From contig DKDL01000026.1 of the NCBI GenBank assembly GCA_002449335.1, positions 1-30,464 of the forward strand: a stretch of 30,464 nt of DNA. Reading direction: 5' to 3'. Source of the DNA: Succinatimonas sp. UBA6849 (GTDB lineage Bacteria; Pseudomonadota; Gammaproteobacteria; Enterobacterales; Succinivibrionaceae). Made by a program: the position numbers and the translations under genes. Below are positions 7,287 through 14,724 of the stretch, one piece after another; positions within the stretch are counted from its first letter, which is position 1, and each line of letters starts with the position of its first letter. A model generated the notes under the pieces. It was not told the DNA's origin, searched no databases, and saw only the letters and a program-made list of their open reading frames with translations.

Positions 7287-8168
7287 TTAAAGTCCGCAGA
7301 CTAAGATACTGATATTGAAAGTACCATTAGGAATGCTATCGTCCAAGTGCAGACAAACGTGCTCTTTACAATCATCATCAAAACAACGCTCAATTTCGTC
7401 GAGAACTTTCTTAAAATCAGGAGTTAAAAAATTACTGTTTGTTGAGATGTAAAACAGAGTTCCTTTAGGCTTTAAATGGTGTTTTTCTACAAAGTCTTTT
7501 AGATTGCTTATACCTGAGGACTTTAAAGTTGCAACTACAGCTTTGCCACTATTCTTTAACAGAGATTTAAGATCGTTAAAGTCGACAACTATGAAACTTA
7601 TATATACCAGTGGATAGACAATGGTATTAACAGCTTTTGCTATGAGTTCTGAAGCTATTTTCTTGTCATCCAATGTCTTGTCGTCAGAGTTTTTGCCTAA
7701 ATCAATTATGATGTCGTTTACGTTAATGACAGCATCAAGAGCTTTTTCAAAATCCAGAATATTAGGATTACTGTCTCGCTCTTGAGTAGCACTATTTTCA
7801 ATGGCGACTGTAAGATTATCTTCTGCAATTGAGGCTTTAGCGATTTCAACAGCAATATTGCTGTAAAGATCGTTTTGCATATCTGCAATGATAATTACAA
7901 GATCTGTTTCTTTGACAAGACTTTTTATCTTGGGGATTAACTTAGCATGCTCATTTTTTGCTGTGTTATCTACGAGCAATTGAATATTAGCTTTTGATGA
8001 TGTTAGCTCGTTTAAGTTAACGCTCAATGCTATGTAATTTATACAGCCTTCATACAATTCAGCTACACTGCTCATGGCTGAAATAGCGTCTTCTCCAATT
8101 GCAAAGACTTTGATTGAAGGTAAAGAATCATGGTCGATAATTTCAGAATAAGTTTTGGAAATGAGCAT
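7287..8168 (-). CDS. Divergent FtsZ-like protein lacking the GTP-binding glycine loops
   Basis: A 293-residue protein that by eye follows the FtsZ fold from residue 18 to the end. IKVFAIGEDAISAM matches the first strand and T1 loop. LVIIIADMQNDLYSNIAVEI occupies the place of the T4 tubulin signature (VFITAGMGGGTGTG...). LTVAIENSATQE matches the strand after T4, and ALDAVINVNDIIIDL the next strand. ISFIVVDFNDLKSLLKNSGKA matches the T7 loop, and FNISILVCGL the final strand. The glycines of both T1 and T4 are gone, so canonical GTP binding is unlikely. The T7 aspartates are kept (Asp196, Asp199), although the preceding Asn is Val. There is no C-terminal FtsA/ZipA-binding tail. A GGTGG ribosome site precedes ATG 8168. 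Function is unknown; a cap or modulator of real FtsZ is my inference. Confidence 0.72.
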   Translation of the reverse strand: MLISKTYSEIIDHDSLPSIKVFAIGEDAISAMSSVAELYEGCINYIALSVNLNELTSSKANIQLLVDNTAKNEHAKLIPKIKSLVKETDLVIIIADMQNDLYSNIAVEIAKASIAEDNLTVAIENSATQERDSNPNILDFEKALDAVINVNDIIIDLGKNSDDKTLDDKKIASELIAKAVNTIVYPLVYISFIVVDFNDLKSLLKNSGKAVVATLKSSGISNLKDFVEKHHLKPKGTLFYISTNSNFLTPDFKKVLDEIERCFDDDCKEHVCLHLDDSIPNGTFNISILVCGL

Positions 8169-8246
8169 ATAGATCCACCTTTTTTTGAGAAAAATAATTT
8201 AACTGATTTTACTTTTGGTTAATTCATTGCTGCTTTTTCTTGTAAA

Positions 8247-8513
8247 TTATCCTTTTTTCAATTTTCCTTTTTTTATAAGTGAGCGTACTCTTCTGCATTC
8301 TTTGTATGGATCTTTAACATTTATAGCTCCATAATCGAATTCATCTGGCCACTGACACTCTACTCCAGCTCCTTGGAGAAGGCCGAACAAGTATTGACAA
8401 CCAGAACAGTCATTAGCTTGCCAGAGATCTAGAGTTACAACTCTGTCTTTTTTCTTACAGAATACTTTTACGTTTTCGTCAAAGTGATTTAAATGATCAA
8501 CGAGATATAGCAT
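8247..8513 (-). CDS. Small Cys-containing protein of unknown function (88 aa)
   Basis: I do not recognise this protein. It has 88 residues, no signal peptide and no membrane segment, and a strongly basic C-terminus (SLIKKGKLKKG). Five cysteines include a CxxC pair in NDCSGCQYLF, plus VFCKK, VECQWP and KECRR, so metal binding or redox activity is possible. The start has an AAGGA ribosome site 9 bases upstream of ATG 8513, which supports a real gene. It lies 78 bases upstream of the FtsZ-like gene and downstream of the DIP1984-family gene, in the same direction and probably in one transcript with both. Confidence 0.75.
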   Translation of the reverse strand: MLYLVDHLNHFDENVKVFCKKKDRVVTLDLWQANDCSGCQYLFGLLQGAGVECQWPDEFDYGAINVKDPYKECRRVRSLIKKGKLKKG

Positions 8514-8548
8514 TATGAAAGATCCTTCTCTGTATTTTTAGTAAGAGG

Positions 8549-8572
8549 TACAGCCACTAAAACGTGGCTGTA
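8549..8572 (-). repeat. Perfect 9-bp hairpin between the DIP1984-family gene and the small Cys protein gene
   Basis: Arms 8549-8557 and 8564-8572 are perfectly complementary around a 6-base loop, starting 7 bases past the upstream gene's stop. No T tract follows on the minus strand, so it may tune expression within the operon and need not terminate transcription. Confidence 0.5.
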
Positions 8573-8579
8573 TCAAGCC

Positions 8580-9179
8580 TTAGCAGTTATCTGCGTTTTC
8601 AACAGAATCTACAGCTTCATTCCAAAACGTTGCATCAGAACTTAAAAACACCGTGGCATTTCTCTCAGAGACTAACTCTTCGGCAATACGGATCTGCTTG
8701 TTAAGATTTTTTACCTCTTTAGGTAAATTAAGCTTAGTGTTAATTCTGTAATGCTTTTCAACCACACGTCCTAATTGCTTGGTGTCAGGATTGAACTCAT
8801 GCTCATCAAATTCTTTTTTGACTTCCTGAAAGTCAGTTAAATCTGACTGCAAATCAGAGTACAGGCGCCTTCTTTCTTTAAGACATTCGATCAGGTTCAG
8901 GTAATGTCTTGTAGACTTGCCGTCTATAACTCTGTTATTAGCATCATCAATTTCATTGTTAAGTTGTTCAAGATACCCCTGAGCTTTCAGATAAAGATCG
9001 ATGAGCCTATCTAGTTTTGTGTCATTTTCCTTTTCTGTATTCTCGTCATTGAAAATTTTCTTGTTTTCATCAATCTCTGAGGTTAAGTCTTCAGATCTAA
9101 TTTCTCGATTAAGTTCAGTGATGGTTTTTCTAAAAAAGCCACGTAAAACAAAAGCTCTGGCTAAGGTAATTTTTGCCAT
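8580..9179 (-). CDS. DIP1984-family (DUF6847-like) coiled-coil protein
   Basis: A 199-residue, highly charged and largely helical protein with heptad-like Leu/Ile spacing. The start MAKITLARAFVLRGFFRKTI, the central segment NNRVIDGKSTRHYLNLIECL and the ERRRLYSDLQSDL stretch resemble the DIP1984 family, also annotated septicolysin in some genomes. Biochemical function is not established. It is somewhat longer than typical relatives, with an acidic insertion at about residues 35-58. I chose ATG 9179 because GAGG lies 8 bases upstream; an in-frame TTG at 9203 is less likely. It appears to be the first gene of a three-gene operon with the Cys protein and the FtsZ-like protein. The family call is from memory of the pattern. 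Confidence 0.75.
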   Translation of the reverse strand: MAKITLARAFVLRGFFRKTITELNREIRSEDLTSEIDENKKIFNDENTEKENDTKLDRLIDLYLKAQGYLEQLNNEIDDANNRVIDGKSTRHYLNLIECLKERRRLYSDLQSDLTDFQEVKKEFDEHEFNPDTKQLGRVVEKHYRINTKLNLPKEVKNLNKQIRIAEELVSERNATVFLSSDATFWNEAVDSVENADNC

Positions 9180-9961
9180 GATTAAATCCTCTAAAAAATG
9201 CAAAATAAGCTACAAATTTGCTTATTTAGGTACAAATATCTAAGAAAAGGCCTTAAAAGTACCAATACTTGCAAGTTTTAGCTAAAAGCTACAAAGGCAA
9301 AACGCAATAATAAAAAGGCAATTGCCTAATTAGTATTTATGCAATGAATGGCTTATCAGAGCACAGAAACTAAGGTCTACTCTGTAAGCTCAGAAAAAAT
9401 CACTAACCTATAACTGAGTCGTAAGTTTTAAAGTATTCAAAATTTTAAAATTTTGCCAAACGGCACTAAGAGTGGATCTTTGTTTCTCTGAGCCTAAATT
9501 CTTAGGCATGCAAAGAGAGATTAATGGAGTAAATTTTGACATGATCCAATTTTCAGTCGTTAATACTTCAAGTGTCTATTCTCAATTACTTTCTGTTGAT
9601 CTTCTCTGACCGCCTGTTTAGAGCGAGGCGATAGGGCGCTTTCTTGATATGTATTGTAGAAAGCTATCGTTCCAGAACATGAAACATGTTGAAAATAAAT
9701 TAAAAAAAATAATAAGATCATATTCTTAATAACATAAAGGCAAATGTTCGACAGTTGTTTGAATAAATATCTTTTAAAACAGATAGTTAATTATAAGATA
9801 ATTGTAGTAAAGTCTTGTATTAAATTCATAAGAACTAGAATACTGGAATTGTTTACACAAACTTATCTTTTTATACCCATAAATTTACAAAACTTACAAA
9901 TCAACTTTACTTTCTAACAAGACAATATTCGCATAGTTAAACACATGCTATGGAGAAATAA
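9180..9961. other. Long non-coding region (782 bases) with several inverted repeats
   Basis: This divergent intergenic region lies between the minus-strand DIP1984 operon and the plus-strand Tat-substrate gene, and no ORF above about 25 codons looks real. It holds inverted repeats at 9203-9227 (8-bp arms, just upstream of the DIP1984-family ATG), a 12-base palindrome AGGCAATTGCCT at 9316-9327, a 6-bp hairpin at 9492-9507, and an imperfect hairpin at about 9628-9670. A TTGACA is at 9537-9542. These could be operators or an RNA gene; nothing decisive is visible. Confidence 0.5.
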
Positions 9962-11110
9962 ATGTCAAATTCAAGTCCCGATCTGTCAAGACGCGATTTT
10001 TTTAAGGTGTCAGCTGCAGCCATTGCAGCAGTTGGTGTAGCTAACTTCTTAAAGCCATCTTATGCTGCTGAAGTTAATGTAAAAACAGTAGCTCTATCTA
10101 ATCTTCCAAAAGATCCTGTTGAAGTAGCTAAATCATCAGAACTTGTACAGAAAGCTTGGGATTATTTATTAGGTGAAATCAATTCACTACATGATCTTGC
10201 TTTAAGAGAAAAGGTCTTAAGTTTCTATCAGAATACTGTTCCTACTTTCATGGAATTACATCAGGGTAAAGCTTCTATATCTAAGGTTTATCAGCAATTA
10301 TTACAAGAGAATTTAGTTGATCCTGCTTTAACCGATGAAGCTCATCTGTTCCCTCCATTAAAGGATTTAAACACCAATCCTCAGCCATTCTTCTCAGCTC
10401 CTGGCAGCGGCTATGGCAGCCATCATGCATATCCTGGTGGATTAGCAACTCATACAGCTGTAAACGTTGAGATCACCAAGTCTATCCTTGGAACTTACTC
10501 ACATATTATGGATTATGAATACGGTTATGACATGGCTGTTGCAGGTCAGTTATTACATGATTTGGCAAAGCCATGGGTATTCCAGTGGAATAAAGACGGT
10601 TCATGTCTAAAAGAGTATACCATTGCTGGTACCGGTGCTCATCACATCTTCTCAATTGCTGAGTCTATCTACAGAGGAATGCCATCTGATAAGATTGTAG
10701 CTCAGGCTTGTGCTCACAATCACCCAGGTACTCCAAAGGATGAGGAGCTAGTAGTAGGCTGGATTAAGGCTGCTTCAATCTTAGCTTCAGTAGATCCAAT
10801 AGAGCGTGGCTTATTAGATAAAGATGGTAAGAGATTACCAACTCCTCATAAGCAGGCAGGTTACTTGGTTCATTTAGGCGATCATGATTTCGTACTCTCA
10901 GTTCCAGCTGCTCAGCAGTCTGTAATTGCTCTAAAAGAAGTTGCAGCTAAAGACTATGGCATGACCGACAAAGAGTTAGAAGGTGAGAAGTTTAATATCT
11001 TTAGAAACTACATCGCTTCTCAGTACAGCTTTATGCATATCCATCAGGCAATGTCAGCTTCAGATCCATATCTTGCAGTAAAGGCAATTGCTAAAAAGGT
11101 TGTGTCTTAG
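9962..11110 (+). CDS. Tat-exported HD-domain metal-dependent hydrolase
   Basis: A 382-residue protein with a clear twin-arginine signal: SRRDFFK with Arg10 and Arg11, an Ala-rich h-region and a probable cleavage site after SYA (residue 35). The mature part has an HD-type metal site: SHHAYPGG (His154, His155), LATHTAV (His164), LLHDLAK (His199, Asp200), AHHIF (His227, His228) and AHNHPG (His252, His254). A periplasmic phosphohydrolase is expected, but the substrate is unknown. Export after folding fits a metal cofactor loaded in the cytoplasm. A GGAG ribosome site precedes ATG 9962. The gene is followed by a terminator and then tatABC, an unusually direct link between a substrate and its translocase. 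Confidence 0.88.
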   Translation: MSNSSPDLSRRDFFKVSAAAIAAVGVANFLKPSYAAEVNVKTVALSNLPKDPVEVAKSSELVQKAWDYLLGEINSLHDLALREKVLSFYQNTVPTFMELHQGKASISKVYQQLLQENLVDPALTDEAHLFPPLKDLNTNPQPFFSAPGSGYGSHHAYPGGLATHTAVNVEITKSILGTYSHIMDYEYGYDMAVAGQLLHDLAKPWVFQWNKDGSCLKEYTIAGTGAHHIFSIAESIYRGMPSDKIVAQACAHNHPGTPKDEELVVGWIKAASILASVDPIERGLLDKDGKRLPTPHKQAGYLVHLGDHDFVLSVPAAQQSVIALKEVAAKDYGMTDKELEGEKFNIFRNYIASQYSFMHIHQAMSASDPYLAVKAIAKKVVS

Positions 11111-11155
11111 CAATAAGAGCTCGATTTTTCAATTAGTGCATTAAACATAGTTAAT

Positions 11156-11181
11156 TGCCACAGGGCACTGTGGCATTTTTT
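11156..11181 (+). terminator. Intrinsic terminator/attenuator between the HD gene and tatA
   Basis: A perfect 8-bp stem (11156-11163 with 11168-11175) around a 4-base loop is followed by six T residues. It ends just before the tatA ribosome site at 11182-11186, so it sits inside the tatA leader. Transcription of tatABC from the HD gene would need read-through. Confidence 0.85.
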
Positions 11182-11193
11182 AGGAGAAATAAA

Positions 11194-11385
11194 ATGGGAA
11201 TGATGTCAATTTGGCACTGGGCAATCTTACTGTTAGTAGTAGCTCTGGTTTTTGGAACCGGTAAGTTAAAGAACATGGGTAAAGACTTAGGTACTGCTAT
11301 TAGCGGTTTTAAAGCAGGCCTTAAAGAAGAGAACAATCAGAATTCAGATTTGACAGTGTCAAAGCATGAAGGCCAGAAAGAATAA
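11194..11385 (+). CDS. tatA: Sec-independent translocase subunit TatA
   Basis: A 63-residue TatA, the pore-forming or membrane-thinning component that assembles on TatBC when a folded twin-arginine substrate is engaged. It has a short N-terminal transmembrane helix (WHWAILLLVVALVF, about residues 7-20), the FGTGKL hinge and an amphipathic helix with the conserved GxxxGxxxxxFK pattern (about 29-40). The charged tail is short. An in-frame ATG at 11155 lies inside the terminator hairpin. I chose ATG 11194 because AGGAG is 7 bases upstream and the TatA domain starts there. tatB begins 7 bases after the stop. Confidence 0.94.
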   Translation: MGMMSIWHWAILLLVVALVFGTGKLKNMGKDLGTAISGFKAGLKEENNQNSDLTVSKHEGQKE

Positions 11386-11392
11386 TAAGACA

Positions 11393-11851
11393 ATGTTTGG
11401 TTTTTCATTAGACCAGCTCCTGTTGCTCTTTGCTGTATGCTTTTTAGTCTTAGGCCCAAAGAAAACAGTAGAGATGGCTTACAGACTTGGTATTCAGGCA
11501 AGAAAAGTAAAAAGTTATTACGATTCTTGCAAAAAAGAGTTTGGTCTTACCGATCTTGAGACGGTAAAGAACTCTTTTTGTAATAGCTCAAAAGACATGG
11601 AGCAGAAAATAAACTCAATGTCTTATGAGCTCAAAAACGCTATGCGCTCAGATATTCTGCAAAAAGAGAAGTGTGTATCTACCTTAAAAAATGATCAAGA
11701 AGATAACAAAGAGTTAGATAAGGAAAAGCACTTATGCTACAACGATGAGCCTACAGATGATAAAGAGCTTAATCTTAGGATTGCAGCTTTAGAAGTAGAG
11801 CTCATTAAGATTAAAGCCAAGCTTTTGCAAAGCAAGAATGAGAGCCTATAA
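11393..11851 (+). CDS. tatB: Sec-independent translocase subunit TatB
   Basis: A 152-residue TatB, the partner of TatC in the twin-arginine receptor complex. It opens with the TatB-type MFGFSLDQLLLLFAVCFLVL transmembrane helix, then GPKK and an amphipathic helix. A long charged, probably coiled-coil tail follows (ELNLRIAALEVELIKIKAKL near the C-terminus). An upstream in-frame ATG at 11366 would overlap tatA. ATG 11393 is chosen because the conserved TatB N-terminus MFxxxxxxLLLLF starts there. It lies between tatA and tatC in the standard order. Confidence 0.92.
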   Translation: MFGFSLDQLLLLFAVCFLVLGPKKTVEMAYRLGIQARKVKSYYDSCKKEFGLTDLETVKNSFCNSSKDMEQKINSMSYELKNAMRSDILQKEKCVSTLKNDQEDNKELDKEKHLCYNDEPTDDKELNLRIAALEVELIKIKAKLLQSKNESL

Positions 11852-11864
11852 GTAAGCAAACACC

Positions 11865-12644
11865 ATGAATAATAAAAAATCAAAGCAAGATGACATTGTC
11901 TGCCACTCACCCTTTGTCTCAAACCTTTTTGCACTGCGTAAAACTATTCTTTTAAGCTTATTAGGTATTGCTGTTTGTATTGCAGCTTTAGCGCCTTTTA
12001 CTAATCTTTTGTTTGACGAAGCAACTAAACCTCTTCTGTCATCACTGCCACAAGGCTCAAGAATGTTAGCAGTAGGTGTAGTGTCTCCAGTCTTAGGACC
12101 TTTAAAAGTACTGCTCTTTTGTGCCTTTGTACTCTCATTGCCTTTTACTTTGTATATGATCTGGAGCTTTGTCTCTCCTGCTTTGTACAAACATGAAAAA
12201 AGAACAGCTCTGCCTTTTATCCTGTTATCTGTTGTCATGTTCGCTGCAGGTACCACGTACTGCTATTTTGTGGTTTTTAGAGCTCTTTTCCCTTTTATAG
12301 CTTCTTTTGCTCCAGAGAGTGTGAACTTTGCGCCAGATATTGAAGCTTACATAAGTTTCCTTTTACATATGTTTTTAGCTTTTGGTCTTGCTTTTGAAAC
12401 ACCTGTTGCAGTGTTCTTATTAGCTGCAAGTGGAGTTGTAGAGTTAGAGAGGTTAAAAAAAGGCAGACGTTATGTGATTGTAGGTGCTTTTGCACTAGCT
12501 GCAGTATTAACGCCTCCAGATGTCACCTCGCAGCTGCTTTTAGCTTTGCCTTTACTGGTACTTTATGAATTAGGTCTTATAGTAAGCTCAATCTTTTTAG
12601 CAAAGAAACTAAAAAAGCAAAATTCGCTTGTAGTAGCTCCATAA
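11865..12644 (+). CDS. tatC: Sec-independent translocase subunit TatC
   Basis: A 259-residue polytopic membrane protein with six predicted helices and clear TatC landmarks: LPQGSRML, SPALYKHEKR (including the Glu equivalent to E. coli Glu103), the FAFG-like stretch MFLAFGLAFETPVA, RRYVIVGAFAL and LTPPDVTSQ. TatC is the primary receptor for the twin-arginine motif. One oddity: the E. coli N-terminal motif HLIELRKR reads NLFALRKT here, so the conserved Glu (E. coli Glu15) is Ala23 and the last Arg is Thr. The start ATG 11865 lies 13 bases past tatB, and a hairpin terminator follows the gene. Confidence 0.95.
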   Translation: MNNKKSKQDDIVCHSPFVSNLFALRKTILLSLLGIAVCIAALAPFTNLLFDEATKPLLSSLPQGSRMLAVGVVSPVLGPLKVLLFCAFVLSLPFTLYMIWSFVSPALYKHEKRTALPFILLSVVMFAAGTTYCYFVVFRALFPFIASFAPESVNFAPDIEAYISFLLHMFLAFGLAFETPVAVFLLAASGVVELERLKKGRRYVIVGAFALAAVLTPPDVTSQLLLALPLLVLYELGLIVSSIFLAKKLKKQNSLVVAP

Positions 12645-12665
12645 GCTTCACCTCGATTTATGTTC

Positions 12666-12699
12666 AAAATAAAAGCTGCCACAAGACAGCTTTTATTTT
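12666..12699. terminator. Bidirectional terminator between tatC and the acyltransferase gene
   Basis: Arms 12666-12678 and 12687-12699 are a perfect 13-base inverted repeat with an 8-base loop. A-rich and T-rich flanks on the two sides serve both convergent genes: tatC on plus and the acyltransferase on minus. Confidence 0.85.
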
Positions 12700-12713
12700 A
12701 AGATTAGTCTTTA

Positions 12714-14696
12714 TCAGTTCTCTTCCTTAAAGACCTGACTGAAGACGTATTGTCCTACCATATTGCCACCAGGAGTGGTGTAATGGGTCTTGTCATAATA
12801 CAGAGCCTTACCATCATCAGTTCTGGTCTTGAACTTACCATCACCAAGATCTTGAGCTACATTTCTGTTAATAAAGGTTACGTTATCTCTGCTGTTAGCA
12901 TATTCACGAATAGCATTGTTAATAAGATCTCTTCTGTAACCTAAGTAGTCCTTAGTAAAGTTGCATCTGTCAGTTTTGAAGATGTACCTTAAAGCGCTGT
13001 CCTGTAAATTCGCTTTTAAGCAGTTTACGATAGACTGACTGGTGTTAATGCCTTGTCCTGTGATGTAGAAATGTAATTTAGGATAAAGCTTAATCTGTGA
13101 ATCAAAGTCTTCTATTAAAGCTTTAATGAAAGCATTAAAGCTCTCATCATTATCTTTTAAATTGAATTCTCTGATGAAATAAGTGTAATAAACATCCCAG
13201 CGGTTTCCGATTACAACTTTATCTCCATCCTGCATCTTATCAAGAACGTATTTGTAAATTCTAAAGAAAGTCTCTCTTTCTTCATGTGTTGAGATAACTT
13301 TTACCTTATATCCTGAGAAATTAGGTCCATAGCCAATGGTTCCATGCATAAACATGAAATATAAAGGTCTTTTATTGATATCTCTTAAATAATAGCTGTA
13401 ATGCTCACTGTGAGAATCTCCAACTACAAAGGTATGAGCTTTCTCATTCTGATTGCCAAGCTTATAAACAGGTACCTCATTTAAGGTCATCATGATCTTT
13501 GGCTTGTAGTTAAGATCTTTGATGGTATCTAACATCACCATCTTTTTGCCATAAGGATCAATGTAAGGAGAGAGTAGATTTTTACCATCCTGTGAAAAGA
13601 CAAGAACAGAGGCAATCATACTTAGAACATAAATCAATGCTGATAACTTATGGTTAATCTCTCTTTTTTCAATATAGAGGTATGAAAGTGCCGTAAAGAC
13701 AGCAACTAAGACAACTACAGATGTAAGGTGAATGTATTTTGAGCTGTATCCTAAGTCAAAGCAGAAGATAATAATTGGCCAGTGCCATAGGTAAAGTGAG
13801 TATGAGAATTTACCTATAGAGGTTAATGGCTTAAATCCTAAAAGAGAATGCTCATTATGAGCTAGGATAATTAAAGATGTACCAATGACTGTAAGCAATG
13901 AGGTTGAAATATACCAGGCAGCACCGTTGCTCAAAGCTGTAGTAAATACTGAGTATAAGATAAGGGCTACGCCTATAACTTCAGCAGTGTATTGCAAATA
14001 TTGCTTTTTATTAAAGCATAAACTGTAAACACTGTCTTTGTAGAAAAACAGCACACCACCTAAAAACATTTCCCAAATTCTGGTATGAGTTAAAAGGTAA
14101 CCCTGACCGCCTTTAGAGAAAATGTAAGAACTCAGTATTGATAAAGCTAAGACTACTACCATAGCTTTAGGAAGATTCTTTAAACCAAAGAGCTTTACTA
14201 TGAGCAGTATTAAAAGAGGGTAGATTAGGTAGAACTGTATAGTTATGCAAAGATACCAGGTATGCAACAGTAACTTTTCAGAAGTATCTAAAGCAAAGTA
14301 ACCTCCAGAGTTAGCAAAGCGATAGTTGCCTATGAAGGTTAAAGTATTGATAACCTCCAAAGAGAGCTCTTTGTAAACTGATGGAAATAAAACAAAATAG
14401 CCTATGACAAGGCAGAAAGCACAAACTGCTATCAGGGGAGGGAGGATCCTCAACAGTCTTCTTTTATAAAAAGCGCCTAGGGAAAAACTATGGTTTTCTA
14501 ATTTATAGACAATGCCTGAAGTGATCAAAAATCCAGAGATAATTAAAAAGATATCAACACCTAAAAAGCCACCTGCAAAAGTAGTAATGGTTGATGATTC
14601 AAATGACTTTAAAAGATCAAAAAAGTGGTAGAGCACTACCGCTATGATCGCAATGCCTTTAAGTCCGTCTATATCACTACGGAATTTAGCTGCCAT
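12714..14696 (-). CDS. OafA/YrhL-type acyltransferase-3 with C-terminal SGNH domain
   Basis: A 660-residue integral membrane O-acyltransferase that probably acetylates lipopolysaccharide O-antigen or another envelope glycan. The N-terminal acyltransferase-3 domain (about residues 5-365, ten or so helices) begins with FRSDIDGLKGIAIIAVVLYH (His24) and contains KRRLLRILPPL and FSYSLYLWHWP. The C-terminal SGNH domain (about 400-655) has block I GDSHSEHY (Asp427, Ser428) and the DKTHYT Asp/His pair near the end. The usual SLSVEEQFY motif reads YLCITIQFY here. The start is ATG 14696 with AGGA upstream; an in-frame TTG at 14744 would overlap the HAD gene. It probably shares a transcript with the HAD gene. 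Confidence 0.9.
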   Translation of the reverse strand: MAAKFRSDIDGLKGIAIIAVVLYHFFDLLKSFESSTITTFAGGFLGVDIFLIISGFLITSGIVYKLENHSFSLGAFYKRRLLRILPPLIAVCAFCLVIGYFVLFPSVYKELSLEVINTLTFIGNYRFANSGGYFALDTSEKLLLHTWYLCITIQFYLIYPLLILLIVKLFGLKNLPKAMVVVLALSILSSYIFSKGGQGYLLTHTRIWEMFLGGVLFFYKDSVYSLCFNKKQYLQYTAEVIGVALILYSVFTTALSNGAAWYISTSLLTVIGTSLIILAHNEHSLLGFKPLTSIGKFSYSLYLWHWPIIIFCFDLGYSSKYIHLTSVVVLVAVFTALSYLYIEKREINHKLSALIYVLSMIASVLVFSQDGKNLLSPYIDPYGKKMVMLDTIKDLNYKPKIMMTLNEVPVYKLGNQNEKAHTFVVGDSHSEHYSYYLRDINKRPLYFMFMHGTIGYGPNFSGYKVKVISTHEERETFFRIYKYVLDKMQDGDKVVIGNRWDVYYTYFIREFNLKDNDESFNAFIKALIEDFDSQIKLYPKLHFYITGQGINTSQSIVNCLKANLQDSALRYIFKTDRCNFTKDYLGYRRDLINNAIREYANSRDNVTFINRNVAQDLGDGKFKTRTDDGKALYYDKTHYTTPGGNMVGQYVFSQVFKEEN

Positions 14697-14724
14697 AAGT
14701 TTTTTCCTAAGATTTTTTTCAAGC

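Noticed and set aside
7287..8168. Considered as the housekeeping ftsZ
   Set aside because: It lacks the T1 and T4 glycine loops and the C-terminal FtsA/ZipA tail and is not in a dcw cluster, so it cannot be the main division GTPase.
9541..9609. 22-codon plus-strand ORF in the long intergenic region
   Set aside because: It has no ribosome site, no recognisable composition and no neighbouring context.
11155..11193. Upstream in-frame start for tatA
   Set aside because: It lies within the terminator hairpin, and the TatA domain starts at ATG 11194 behind AGGAG.
11151..11336. Minus-strand 61-codon ORF opposite tatA
   Set aside because: It is an antisense shadow of the clearly coding tatA.
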